In this document: piece by piece, positions 1 to 7,986 of the stretch
Numbering within the stretch: position 1 is the first letter of the stretch
Layout: every line of letters begins with the position of its first letter
Source: CAYIYO01 sp964367715
Lineage (GTDB): Bacteria; Chlamydiota; Chlamydiia; Chlamydiales; Criblamydiaceae
Assembly: GCA_964367715.1 (NCBI GenBank)
Contig: CAYIYO010000013.1
Span: 1-39,936, forward strand
Reading direction: 5' to 3'
Length of the DNA stretch: 39,936 nucleotides
The notes under the pieces: generated by a model
The model's database searches: none
What the model was told of the DNA's origin: nothing
What the model saw: the letters and a program-made list of their open reading frames with translations, nothing else
Program-made: the position numbers and the translations under genes

Positions 1-4
1 GGTA

Positions 5-10
5 TATAAT
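5..10 (+). promoter_or_regulatory. Possible -10 box of tyrP
   Basis: TATAAT lies 24 bases before the tyrP start codon, followed by an AT-rich leader and an AAAAGGA ribosome site at about 19-24. The matching -35 region would be outside the window, so this is a half-promoter only. Confidence 0.35.
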
Positions 11-34
11 TATATTTAAAAGGAATATTTTATA

Positions 35-1225
35 ATGACTAATAAACAGGGGACGGTCTTCAACGGAGCCCTTCTCGTTGCGGGTACGTCTATCGGTGGG
101 GGAATGCTTGCGCTACCGATAGAGACGGGATTGAGTGGATTTTTCCCCTCTGTGCTCGTCTATTTTTTGTGCTGGGGACTGATGACGTGTACCGGCCTTC
201 TCTTTCTTGAAGTGGCCTTGTCGATGAAAAAAGAATCGAATATCGTCACGATGGCGGAGCAGACATTAGGGATAGGCGGAAAAATATTTTCTTGGTGTCT
301 TTATCTCTTTTTATTTTACTCGTTAACGCTGGCTTATATTTCTGGATGTGGAAATTTATTGGCGCAAGCCTTTCCTTCGATTATTCCTGCACAATGGGGA
401 CCTTTTCTTTTCGTCCTTTTCTTTGGACCTATGATTTATGCGGGAACGCGTATTGTTGGAAAAGTGAATGCGGTGATGATGATCGGATTAGCGATTTCCT
501 ATTTGACATTCGTTGTCTTGGGTGCACCCAATGTAAAAGTGGAAAAGCTGTTAGAAACGGATTGGTCGTTGGCGTTGATGGGACTTCCTGTTGCGTTTAC
601 TGCTTTTGCGTATCAGGGGATCATTCCTACGCTTGTCAATTACATGGGACATGATGAAAAAAAAACGCGAAAAGCCATCATCATTGGAAGCTCGATTCCT
701 TTTTTAACGTATATCGTCTGGCAGGCATTGATTTTAGGGATTGTTCCTCGCTTTGGTCCTGGAAGCCTAGCAGAAGCCTTGTCTAATAATGACAATGCGG
801 TGCATCCTTTACGCAACTTTTTGCACAATCCTTCTGTCTATATTGTGGGACAATATTTTGCATTTTTTGCATTGGTGACTTCATTTTTTGGAGTGACATT
901 AGGACTATTTGATTTTCTTGCCGACGGTCTTAAAATTGAAAAGACACCGGTAGGGAAAATTGTATTGAGCGGAATCGTTTTTGTTCCCCCTCTGATTGTT
1001 TCGCTTTACAATCCTAATTTATTTTTGGTTGCATTGAACTATGCAGGAGGATTTGGCTGCGCGCTACTTTTGGGACTACTGCCAATTTTAATGGTGTGGA
1101 AACGAAGATATGTAAAAGGGATGCATACTTCTTATGCATTGCCAGGAGGAAAAGTTCTTCTTGCATGTTTGGCAACATTTGTTGTGTTTGAAGTGTTGAC
1201 GAATGTCTATTTTCTTTTGACTTAA
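35..1225 (+). CDS. tyrP: Aromatic amino acid permease TyrP (HAAAP family)
   Basis: Predicted proton-coupled inner-membrane importer of tyrosine or tryptophan. The 396-aa protein is hydrophobic throughout, with about 11 membrane segments. Near its N-terminus it carries the hydroxy/aromatic amino acid permease signature GTSIGGGMLALP at about residues 18-29. Length is normal for TyrP (about 400 aa). An AAGGA ribosome site precedes the ATG by about ten bases. In Chlamydia trachomatis one or two tyrP genes lie close to ftsY-sucC-sucD, and the same neighbours are present here, which supports both the name and the phylum. The substrate (Tyr versus Trp) cannot be told from sequence. The gene is followed directly by a hairpin that holds a repeat in its loop. 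Confidence 0.9.
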   Translation: MTNKQGTVFNGALLVAGTSIGGGMLALPIETGLSGFFPSVLVYFLCWGLMTCTGLLFLEVALSMKKESNIVTMAEQTLGIGGKIFSWCLYLFLFYSLTLAYISGCGNLLAQAFPSIIPAQWGPFLFVLFFGPMIYAGTRIVGKVNAVMMIGLAISYLTFVVLGAPNVKVEKLLETDWSLALMGLPVAFTAFAYQGIIPTLVNYMGHDEKKTRKAIIIGSSIPFLTYIVWQALILGIVPRFGPGSLAEALSNNDNAVHPLRNFLHNPSVYIVGQYFAFFALVTSFFGVTLGLFDFLADGLKIEKTPVGKIVLSGIVFVPPLIVSLYNPNLFLVALNYAGGFGCALLLGLLPILMVWKRRYVKGMHTSYALPGGKVLLACLATFVVFEVLTNVYFLLT

Positions 1226-1230
1226 AAAAA

Positions 1231-1321
1231 AGAGGCCTGAAAGAATATACCGCTCGTGATTCAAAAATCAAATTTTGAAACACGAACGGTATAACCATAA
1301 ATGGTCGCTCTTCAGGCCTCT
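1231..1321 (-). terminator. Terminator hairpin with repeat B inserted in its loop
   Basis: An 11-base perfect inverted repeat (AGAGGCCTGAA at 1231-1241 and its complement at 1311-1321) frames a loop of about 70 bases. Read on the minus strand the stem is followed by eight T (complement of the A-run 1224-1231), so it is a convincing intrinsic terminator for the minus-strand Gly/His-rich genes. It may also stop tyrP, although the T-run on that side is poor. The loop is mostly filled by a short copy of palindromic repeat B (1246-1293). Confidence 0.65.
1246..1293. repeat. Palindromic repeat B, short form
   Basis: Starts TATACCGCTCGTG and ends CACGAACGGTATA, with an inner ATCAAATTTTGA-type core. 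It is a 48-base near-perfect palindrome. The same ends recur at 25901, 27461 and 28352 and as single arms at 28598, 37787 and 38822. Confidence 0.85.
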
Positions 1322-1345
1322 CATTTCCCTAAGTTTCCTTAAGGA

Positions 1346-1693
1346 TTAATTAACGAAATTTTGGTCGGTGAAATCGTCTCCCATGTCCTCGTTGCCCATA
1401 TCAGGATCGTTATAGTAATATTCATTACCTTCATAAGGACTTATAAATCCGGCATCATAATTGACGTCGACATGATTGCCCTCCCAATTTCCACGATGAT
1501 CATTGAAACCGTCGCCATGGTCAAAGCCACGTTCGCCGCCATTCCCATGGAATTCACCACCACCATGTTCTCCACCGCCGTGTCCGCCACCTCCACCCCT
1601 TTCTGCTAGCACTGGGGATGTGCTGAAGGCCATCATTGCGAGGGCTCCACAAAAAATGCACCGCTTTAGACTATTTATTGTTAGTTTGTTCAT
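1346..1693 (-). CDS. Secreted Gly/His-rich small protein, unknown function
   Basis: 115 aa with a clear signal peptide (charged start, hydrophobic stretch to about residue 29, cleavage likely after VLA). The mature part is low complexity: a run of Gly with His (GGGGGHGGGEHGGGEF), then an acidic, Asn/Asp/Tyr-rich tail. An AAGGA ribosome site sits six bases before the ATG. It lies 21 bases after the similar gene upstream (1715-2050), so the two are probably co-transcribed and end at the terminator at 1231-1321. The His/Asp richness would suit metal binding or an envelope/extracellular role, but that is inference only. I do not recognise a named family. Confidence 0.7.
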   Translation of the reverse strand: MNKLTINSLKRCIFCGALAMMAFSTSPVLAERGGGGGHGGGEHGGGEFHGNGGERGFDHGDGFNDHRGNWEGNHVDVNYDAGFISPYEGNEYYYNDPDMGNEDMGDDFTDQNFVN

Positions 1694-1714
1694 GATGTCC
1701 TTCCTGTATTATTT

Positions 1715-2050
1715 TTATAAACCGAAATAGAAATATAATCCTCCATCATCGTCATAATAGGGATCGTTATAATAAGGATCGTTGTAGTAGTAATATCCAT
1801 TATTATAGGGACCATAATACCCATTATAGTAACCACCATTACCATAATAATAGGAATTACTTCTTCCCCAATCCCCGCCGTGACGACCATTCCAATTGCC
1901 ATCGTGATGATTGCCATAATGACCACCACCACCATGATGTCCCCCGTGGCCGCCACGATCTGCAACGGCTTGAGATGTGCTAAATACGATGGTTAAAGCA
2001 GCAAGAGTAAATAAAACGCCAAAGGTTTTGTCTTTTATGAATCGGTACAT
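1715..2050 (-). CDS. Secreted Gly/His/Tyr-rich small protein, unknown function
   Basis: 111 aa from the ATG at 2050, chosen because GGGAG lies five bases before it; an in-frame ATG six codons upstream lacks this. The signal peptide is followed by a Gly/His block (GGHGGHHGGGGHYGN) and then Tyr/Asn/Gly repeats including a duplicated YYNDP unit. It is a tandem partner of the gene at 1346-1693: both have a signal peptide followed by an A(E/D)RGG start of the mature chain. Such proteins are often surface or matrix components, but there is no motif to assign a role. A palindromic repeat A (2076-2147) lies just upstream and may contribute to the leader or promoter. Confidence 0.7.
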   Translation of the reverse strand: MYRFIKDKTFGVLFTLAALTIVFSTSQAVADRGGHGGHHGGGGHYGNHHDGNWNGRHGGDWGRSNSYYYGNGGYYNGYYGPYNNGYYYYNDPYYNDPYYDDDGGLYFYFGL

Positions 2051-2075
2051 AAACACTCCCGGTTTCAAATAAAAC

Positions 2076-2147
2076 TATACCACGGCTCGGATAAATTTTG
2101 ACATTTGGCTGAGTCGAAATGCCAAAATTTACCCGAACCGTGGTATA
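2076..2147. repeat. Palindromic repeat A, full copy
   Basis: 72 bases beginning TATACCACGGCTCGG and ending CCGAACCGTGGTATA, with complementary arms and an inner CATTT...AAATG. Half of it recurs at 25874-25904, and its left arm recurs at 28598 joined to a repeat-B arm. Confidence 0.85.
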
Positions 2148-2428
2148 ACAAAAGGGATAGGGCGCTCGAAGGTTTTTCGGTCATGGGTCATAAGGACTCA
2201 GCTTTTAGAACGAATAGACAATTATTATCTAAATTCTTGTTCTAATGATGCTTTAGACCAGTATAAGGATTCATTTTAAAAACTTTATACTATGAAAAAC
2301 TTTCTGCTACCCTATCAAAAAGTTAAGGTATATATCCCTTTGACCTCATTATAGTTTAACTAATGGGTAATGTCAAATTTATTATTTAAAATAAATTTGA
2401 TAAAGATTTAATAAAAATAAGGTGGAAA
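2148..2428. other. Intergenic stretch with AT-rich hairpin downstream of ftsY
   Basis: Together with repeat A this makes about 380 bases without a gene. The only structure seen is an 11-base perfect inverted repeat (TCAAATTTATT at 2373-2383, complement at 2390-2400) downstream of the ftsY stop on the minus strand. It has no clear T-run and could be a weak terminator. It should also hold the promoter of the Gly/His-rich pair, which I could not place. Confidence 0.4.
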
Positions 2429-3355
2429 TTACTCCAAAAGGGTAGTAACGAAAGTGGAAGGATCGAAAGGTTTGAGATCGTCTAACCCTTCGCCGACCCC
2501 AATAAATTTGACGGGGAGGTTGAGTTGTTTTTGCGTAGCGATGACGATTCCTCCTTTAGAGGAACCGTCGAGCTTCGTCAAAATGATTCCTGTAAGAGGC
2601 GTGTAGTCATGAAAACTTTTTGCTTGGTCGATTCCATTTTGTCCGGTGTTGGCATCCAAAACCAACAGCGTTTCATGGGGGGCTCCTGGACAGAGCTTGT
2701 TGCAGGTGCGTTTAATTTTTTCTAGTTCTTGCATTAAAGGGATTTTATTTTGAAGGCGGCCTGCGGTGTCGATCAAGACAACGTCGGCTTTTCGTGCTTT
2801 TGCAGCGGTGATGGCGTCGAAGGCGACTGCGGAGGGATCACCATTAGGAGCGCCTTTTACGATGTCGACGCCAATGCGTAATGCCCACGATTCTAATTGG
2901 TCGACGGCGGCGGCGCGGAATGTGTCGGATGCGCTGACCAGTACTTTTTTCCCGTTTGATTTTAGGTGTTGGGCGAGCTTTGCGATGCTTGTGGTTTTTC
3001 CGCTTCCGTTGACGCCGACAATAAGAATGATGGTAGGGGAGTCGGCGGGGGCTTCGGTTAGCGTTGTAGGAAGTTGATTGAGTAAAAGGATGAGGTCATC
3101 GCGGATGGCATTGAAGTATTCTTCTGCCGTCATCTGCGGATTTTTTAGATGGAGAGCGCGGACATGAGTGATGATGTGTTTTGTTGTGGCGACGCCGATG
3201 TCTGCTTCGTAAAGTGTTTGTTCTAAGGCTTCTAAGGTTTCTTCGTTGATTTCACCGACCAGGAGAGACCGGATCTTATTGCCTAGTAGGGATCCCGTCT
3301 TGGAGAGTGTGCTTTTTACTTTTTCGTAGCTCGACTTAAGGAAGTTTATGACCAT
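2429..3355 (-). CDS. ftsY: Signal recognition particle receptor FtsY
   Basis: SRP-receptor GTPase that docks ribosome-SRP complexes at the inner membrane for co-translational insertion. The 308-aa protein has a short N-terminal helical domain and a full NG domain: P-loop GVNGSGKTT at residues 114-122, the DTAGR switch at about 196-200, and the TKLDGSSKGG guanine/closing region at about 260. The long acidic A-domain of E. coli FtsY is absent, as in other chlamydiae. GGAG lies about ten bases before the ATG. The gene is divergent from sucC with an 83-base gap, the arrangement known from Chlamydia. Confidence 0.95.
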   Translation of the reverse strand: MVINFLKSSYEKVKSTLSKTGSLLGNKIRSLLVGEINEETLEALEQTLYEADIGVATTKHIITHVRALHLKNPQMTAEEYFNAIRDDLILLLNQLPTTLTEAPADSPTIILIVGVNGSGKTTSIAKLAQHLKSNGKKVLVSASDTFRAAAVDQLESWALRIGVDIVKGAPNGDPSAVAFDAITAAKARKADVVLIDTAGRLQNKIPLMQELEKIKRTCNKLCPGAPHETLLVLDANTGQNGIDQAKSFHDYTPLTGIILTKLDGSSKGGIVIATQKQLNLPVKFIGVGEGLDDLKPFDPSTFVTTLLE

Positions 3356-3438
3356 TATTTAAAATCTCCATAGAAATTCGTTCCAGATTCAGGTATATGT
3401 AGATTATAGCAGATCAACAAATTCTTGGGGTCAAAAGA

Positions 3439-4617
3439 ATGAATACACACGAATACCAGGCGAAGCTCATCTTAGAAAAATATGGAGTGATTGTTCCTCC
3501 TTTTCGCGTTGTTTCTACCATAGGGGAAGCAGAGAAGGCGATTGATGAGCTAGGATTTGAGAATGCTGTCGTTAAGATTCAGGTTCATGCAGGTGGAAGA
3601 GGAAAAGCTGGCGGCGTAAAATTGGCCCATAGCAGACAAGAAATTTTGGATCAGGTCCGTCGGATGCTTGGTATGCAGATCATTAATAATCAGACAGGAC
3701 CTGCCGGAGTGATCGCTCATAAGGTAATGATCTCTGCATTAAGCGATATAAAAAAAGAATATTATGTGGGTGCTATTATTGATAGAAACAATGCCCAGGC
3801 GCGGTTGATTGTTTCTCCTGAAGGCGGAATGGACATCGAAGAGATTGCGGAAAAGATGCCGGAACGCATTCGTACGTTTCCTATTGCTCTCGATGGTGCC
3901 CTAAAGCTTTATCAGCTGGAGCAGATCTCCAAATTCATGGGATGGAAAGGGGATGTTGCGAAGAAAGGGAAAAAAACGGTCGCAGCATTGGCAAAAGCTT
4001 TTATTGATACCGATGCATCGCTCCTAGAGATCAACCCGTTGGTGGAAACTCCTACAGGGGATATCCTTGCGGTTGATGCAAAGTTGAGCATGGACGACAA
4101 TGCGGCTTATCGTCAGCAAGAGATCGCCTCCTACTACGATCCGACACAAGTCCCCTCGAACGAAGCACGTGCAAAAGAGTTTGATCTCGCCTACATTGCG
4201 CTCGAAGGGGATATTGGCTGTATGGTCAATGGAGCTGGATTGGCGATGGCAACGATGGATATCATCCAATACTACGGAGGACGTCCCGCTAATTTTCTCG
4301 ATGTGGGTGGGGGAGCCTCAGAAGAAAAAGTCGCGGAAGGATTCAAAATTATTTTGTCAGATCCAGATGTGAAAGCCATCTTAGTCAATATTTTTGGTGG
4401 AATCATGAACTGCGAAACACTGGCAGCAGGTGTCGTCTCTGCGGTAAAAGATATCGGTCTGAAAGTTCCTTTAGTTGTACGGATGGAAGGGACAAATGTA
4501 GAAAAAGGAAAACAAAAACTAGCGGATTCCAAGCTTAACATTGTCGTCGCCGACGGCCTTGCGGATGCTGCAGAGAAAATTGTCGCTGCGGCGCGGGAGG
4601 AATTATGGCAATTTTAG
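3439..4617 (+). CDS. sucC: Succinyl-CoA synthetase beta subunit (ADP-forming)
   Basis: TCA-cycle enzyme subunit that binds nucleotide and, with SucD, interconverts succinyl-CoA with succinate while making ATP. The 392-aa length is typical (E. coli 388). The N-terminal MNTHEYQAK start and the ATP-grasp region (HAGGRGKAGGVKL at about residues 51-63) are diagnostic, and the ligase domain carries NIFGGIMNC near residue 320. The stop overlaps sucD by 13 bases, so translation is coupled. A TTGGGG sequence is the only ribosome-site candidate. Confidence 0.96.
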   Translation: MNTHEYQAKLILEKYGVIVPPFRVVSTIGEAEKAIDELGFENAVVKIQVHAGGRGKAGGVKLAHSRQEILDQVRRMLGMQIINNQTGPAGVIAHKVMISALSDIKKEYYVGAIIDRNNAQARLIVSPEGGMDIEEIAEKMPERIRTFPIALDGALKLYQLEQISKFMGWKGDVAKKGKKTVAALAKAFIDTDASLLEINPLVETPTGDILAVDAKLSMDDNAAYRQQEIASYYDPTQVPSNEARAKEFDLAYIALEGDIGCMVNGAGLAMATMDIIQYYGGRPANFLDVGGGASEEKVAEGFKIILSDPDVKAILVNIFGGIMNCETLAAGVVSAVKDIGLKVPLVVRMEGTNVEKGKQKLADSKLNIVVADGLADAAEKIVAAAREELWQF

Positions 4618-5495
4618 TGAATAAAAACACGAAAGTCATCACACAGGGAATTACAGGAAAGGCCGGACGTTTCCACACTGAACAGTGTCTCGCCTATGGG
4701 AGCGATTTTGTTGGAGGAGTCACTCCAGGAAAAGGCGGACAAGAAATTCTCGGATTGCCCGTCTTCGACACTGTCGAAGAAGCAAAAGCTGTGACAGGAT
4801 GTAACGCGACCATGATTTTTGTTCCGCCACCTTTTGCTGCTGACGCGATTTTAGAAGCAGAAGCAGCAGGCATTCCGCTTATCATCTGTATTACAGAAGG
4901 GATTCCCGTTCGTGACATGCTAGAAGTGAGTCAAGTAATGCGTCTCAGCACACGCAGCAGACTCATCGGACCCAACTGTCCCGGCGTGATCACTCCGGAC
5001 GAATGCAAAATTGGAATCATGCCCGGCTACATCCACAAACGTGGAAACATCGGCATAGTCTCAAAATCTGGAACCTTAACATATGAAGCCGTTTGGCAGA
5101 CAACACAGCTCGGTCTAGGCCAGAGTACCTGTGTGGGCATTGGAGGAGATCCTCTCAATGGAACCGACTTCATCGACGTCTTGGAACTCTTTGAAAACGA
5201 TCCAGAAACAAAGGCGATCCTGATGATCGGAGAGATCGGTGGCGACGCCGAAGAAGAAGCGGCGGAGTGGATAAAATCCTACTGCACAAAACCTGTCGCT
5301 GCCTTCATCGCAGGAAAGACAGCCCCTGCAGGACGCCGCATGGGCCATGCCGGAGCGATTATCTCTAATGGTCAAGGCACTGCGCAAGGAAAAATCGACG
5401 CTCTCAAGGCTGCCGGTGTTTTCGTTGCAGAATCGCCCGCAGAGATGGGGCTCGCATTAATGAAAACTGGTCTTTTTGATTCGATGGTGAAATAA
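4605..5495 (+). CDS. sucD: Succinyl-CoA synthetase alpha subunit
   Basis: Partner of SucC; it binds CoA and carries the phosphohistidine intermediate. The 296-aa protein has the CoA-binding start (GITGKAGRFHT at residues 15-25) and the active-site histidine H248 in GRRMGHAGAI. A strong GGGAGG ribosome site lies inside the end of sucC. The stop codon abuts the GTG start of the M50 protease gene, which suggests a longer transcript. Confidence 0.96.
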   Translation: MAILVNKNTKVITQGITGKAGRFHTEQCLAYGSDFVGGVTPGKGGQEILGLPVFDTVEEAKAVTGCNATMIFVPPPFAADAILEAEAAGIPLIICITEGIPVRDMLEVSQVMRLSTRSRLIGPNCPGVITPDECKIGIMPGYIHKRGNIGIVSKSGTLTYEAVWQTTQLGLGQSTCVGIGGDPLNGTDFIDVLELFENDPETKAILMIGEIGGDAEEEAAEWIKSYCTKPVAAFIAGKTAPAGRRMGHAGAIISNGQGTAQGKIDALKAAGVFVAESPAEMGLALMKTGLFDSMVK

Positions 5496-6623
5496 GTGAT
5501 CGCTGCAATTCCTATACGCGTACAACCCTTCTTTTGGATCCTTGCCGCCTTCATCGGATGGCTAGGAACGTATTCGATTCCTCTTACGATGCTATGGATA
5601 GGAATTATTTTAATTTCGATCGTCGTTCATGAACTCGGACACGCTCTAACAGCACGGGCCTTCGGACAACGCGCAGCCATTACATTGACAGGGATGGGAG
5701 GCTATACGCAGCGCAGCGGAAAAAAGCTCTCTTTTTGGCAGGAGTTTTTGATCGTTTTGAATGGGCCTCTGGCAGGATTCGCTCTCGCAGCAGCAGCATT
5801 TTTTACGTTGAATCGCTTTGAAGCGGATATTTCTCCTATTTTTAATTATATTTTGACTGTTACCCTCTACATGAATGTGTTTTGGACACTGTTTAATCTG
5901 TGTCCTGTTCCTCCTTTAGATGGCGGACGTTTAATGACAGTTGTTCTAGAGGCGTTAATGGGATTCCGTGGCGTGCGTTTAGCTTATTTCTTTGGAATGG
6001 CTCTCGCAGGAATTCTAGGATTAGCTGCTTTTGGGGTGGGAATGATGTTCCCTGGAATTTTCTTCTTCTTTTTTGCGTTCGAAAATTATCGTTCTTGGAG
6101 TGCTTTTAGAGGCGTTGTCGAGCAGGATGGCGATAAGGCATGGTGGGATGAGATTCGCGCTGCTGAAAAGCAGGCGGCAAGGGGGGAGTACCGAGAAGCG
6201 TATGCCCACTTAGAAAAAATTCGACAAGAAGTTCCAGAAGGAAAAGTGAATATTGCAGCAGCAGAGCAGCAAGGAGGCATCCTTGTGCGCCAAGGGAAAG
6301 TCACTGAAGCTTTTAATTTGTTGATGCCCCTCCAGAAAAAATTATCTGTAGGATTTTTAAATATCCTTCATGAGCTTGCCTTCAAAACAGGACATATAAA
6401 AATTGCAGCAACGTTAGGGGACGACCTCTATCAGCAAACTCCAACATATGCGATTGCCATTCTCAACGCAAAAAGTCGTGCATTGCTCGGAGAAGAACAC
6501 GCCGCCATTGGATGGCTTCGCCGCGCAAAAACCGATGGCGCGCCAAACTTTAATCAAATAATCCTGGAAGCAGAGTTTGACGCCATTCGCCATTCTCCTG
6601 CTTTTAACGAATTGTTAGAATAG
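5496..6623 (+). CDS. M50 (site-2-type) membrane metalloprotease with C-terminal TPR-like region
   Basis: 375 aa, GTG start directly after the sucD stop. Hydrophobic segments surround the zinc motif HELGH (H45, E46, H49), and the third-ligand motif PVPPLDGGR follows at about residues 135-145; both are hallmarks of family M50 (SpoIVFB/Rip-like) intramembrane proteases. Several further membrane helices extend to about residue 200. The last 170 residues are soluble, Ala-rich and helical with TPR-like periodicity, and could recruit substrates. The family cleaves membrane-bound anti-sigma factors or signal peptides, but the substrate here is unknown. The coupling to sucCD is positional, not functional, as far as can be seen. 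Confidence 0.85.
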   Translation: MIAAIPIRVQPFFWILAAFIGWLGTYSIPLTMLWIGIILISIVVHELGHALTARAFGQRAAITLTGMGGYTQRSGKKLSFWQEFLIVLNGPLAGFALAAAAFFTLNRFEADISPIFNYILTVTLYMNVFWTLFNLCPVPPLDGGRLMTVVLEALMGFRGVRLAYFFGMALAGILGLAAFGVGMMFPGIFFFFFAFENYRSWSAFRGVVEQDGDKAWWDEIRAAEKQAARGEYREAYAHLEKIRQEVPEGKVNIAAAEQQGGILVRQGKVTEAFNLLMPLQKKLSVGFLNILHELAFKTGHIKIAATLGDDLYQQTPTYAIAILNAKSRALLGEEHAAIGWLRRAKTDGAPNFNQIILEAEFDAIRHSPAFNELLE

Positions 6624-6633
6624 GGAGAATGTC

Positions 6634-7986
6634 ATGTTAAACGAAGCCTTTGTGTGGGAATGCCAACCGGAAGCGGAAAAGATTATTCTGGATGCATTAG
6701 ACAAGTGCTGCGAACAAAATAGTTTTATTCGCACATTTAGCGACGCTCTTTTTAATGAAACAAGCACGCGCTTATTGGATTGGGTGGATCACATCCTCCT
6801 CGGCCACTCCGATGGTTTAGAAAAAAAACTCGAGGCCGCAGGATTCATCTCGACGATCTCTACACAATTATACCGTGTTTACCATCATCCAGGGGCTCAA
6901 CTTCCTCGTGTCATCGTTAAAGACTATGCCCTTCCCGTCTTAGGGGTGGCAGTCTCCGTCGACAGCATTGCGGACTTCTTGATGGTCCGCGGCATGAGCG
7001 GTCTTATTGACGGATCCCCCTACTCCTCTTATCGCGAATGTTTGGTGTCGTCAGAAAATGACATTTCGATGTGGGTCGTCGAGCGGCGTGGAAATTTGAC
7101 GTTAGAGCCTGTGAATGAATCTGACGATTATTTAAAAAAATATCTTACCTGTTTGGAACGATGGAAAACGCGTCCCCGCGCTATGGCAGATGAAGAAGAA
7201 TCCATGGAGTTGACGCTTGCTCTAGCGGAAGATATCGTGCACCGTGTGGGACAAGATCTGGCTGCATGGATTATTCTCGAAAGCGAACGCGACTACTGGC
7301 AGGCGCGTAATAGGGCAGGACAAGTGCAAAAAAATCGACAAGATAAGCTGGGGATGGGATGGGCAAACCACGATCACCACACTTTCCGCTCTTCTAGAAA
7401 ACAATTTACTAAGCTAGTACGTCTATTCGAAATCCTTGGCTTCCATTGCCGCGAACGTTTCTATGCCGGAGATGAAGCCGGCTGGGGAGCGCAAGTGATG
7501 GAGAATCCGAATTGTCGTCTGATTCTTTTTCTCGATGTCGACCTCGATCCTGAAGAACTCGAAATCGATTTCTCACATCATCCACTGCCTGCGTTGACGC
7601 GGCACGGCACGATTGGCCTTTGGTGTGCATTGCATGGGGATTCGATCTTAAAAGGAGGAATGCACCATCTAGAAGCACAGTTTATGTTCGACGCGCTTAA
7701 AGAGGATCTGGCAGGATGCGGAGTGGCCATGATGGAACCGTTTAGCAACTACTCTTATTTGCGCCAAGCATTTACCAAAGGAGAACAGTGGCGTGTGGAT
7801 CCGGAGCGTGTGGAACACTTGTTGGCGCAAGGAAAAATCACGTCGACACAAGCAGAAAAATTTATTAAAGAAGGTGCCATTGGTAGTCACTTAGAAAACT
7901 TGCAGCGGCGCGAAGGCTATAAAGGCTTTAACCAAAAAAATGTCAGTTTCATCATAAAAAAAACAGATCCCCGCGCCAGCTCCTAA
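6634..7986 (+). CDS. Conserved-looking protein of unknown function, 450 aa
   Basis: GGGAGA precedes the ATG and the gene lies ten bases after the M50 gene, so it is probably the last gene of that transcript. It is soluble, with no signal peptide or membrane segment. The middle has a His/Asp cluster NHDHHTFR (residues 245-252), followed by a block with FYAGDEAGWGAQVMENP (276-292) and then LILFLDVDL. The GWGAQVMENP turn and the alternating pattern recall a glyoxalase/VOC-type metal fold, and the HDHH cluster could bind metal. I do not recognise the family, and this is only a structural guess. Confidence 0.75.
   Translation: MLNEAFVWECQPEAEKIILDALDKCCEQNSFIRTFSDALFNETSTRLLDWVDHILLGHSDGLEKKLEAAGFISTISTQLYRVYHHPGAQLPRVIVKDYALPVLGVAVSVDSIADFLMVRGMSGLIDGSPYSSYRECLVSSENDISMWVVERRGNLTLEPVNESDDYLKKYLTCLERWKTRPRAMADEEESMELTLALAEDIVHRVGQDLAAWIILESERDYWQARNRAGQVQKNRQDKLGMGWANHDHHTFRSSRKQFTKLVRLFEILGFHCRERFYAGDEAGWGAQVMENPNCRLILFLDVDLDPEELEIDFSHHPLPALTRHGTIGLWCALHGDSILKGGMHHLEAQFMFDALKEDLAGCGVAMMEPFSNYSYLRQAFTKGEQWRVDPERVEHLLAQGKITSTQAEKFIKEGAIGSHLENLQRREGYKGFNQKNVSFIIKKTDPRASS

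Noticed and set aside
1690..1965. Ile/Met-rich minus-strand frame of 91 codons
   Set aside because: It is the alternative frame of the low-complexity Tyr/Asn/Gly-rich secreted protein gene; its composition is an artefact of the repeated codons.
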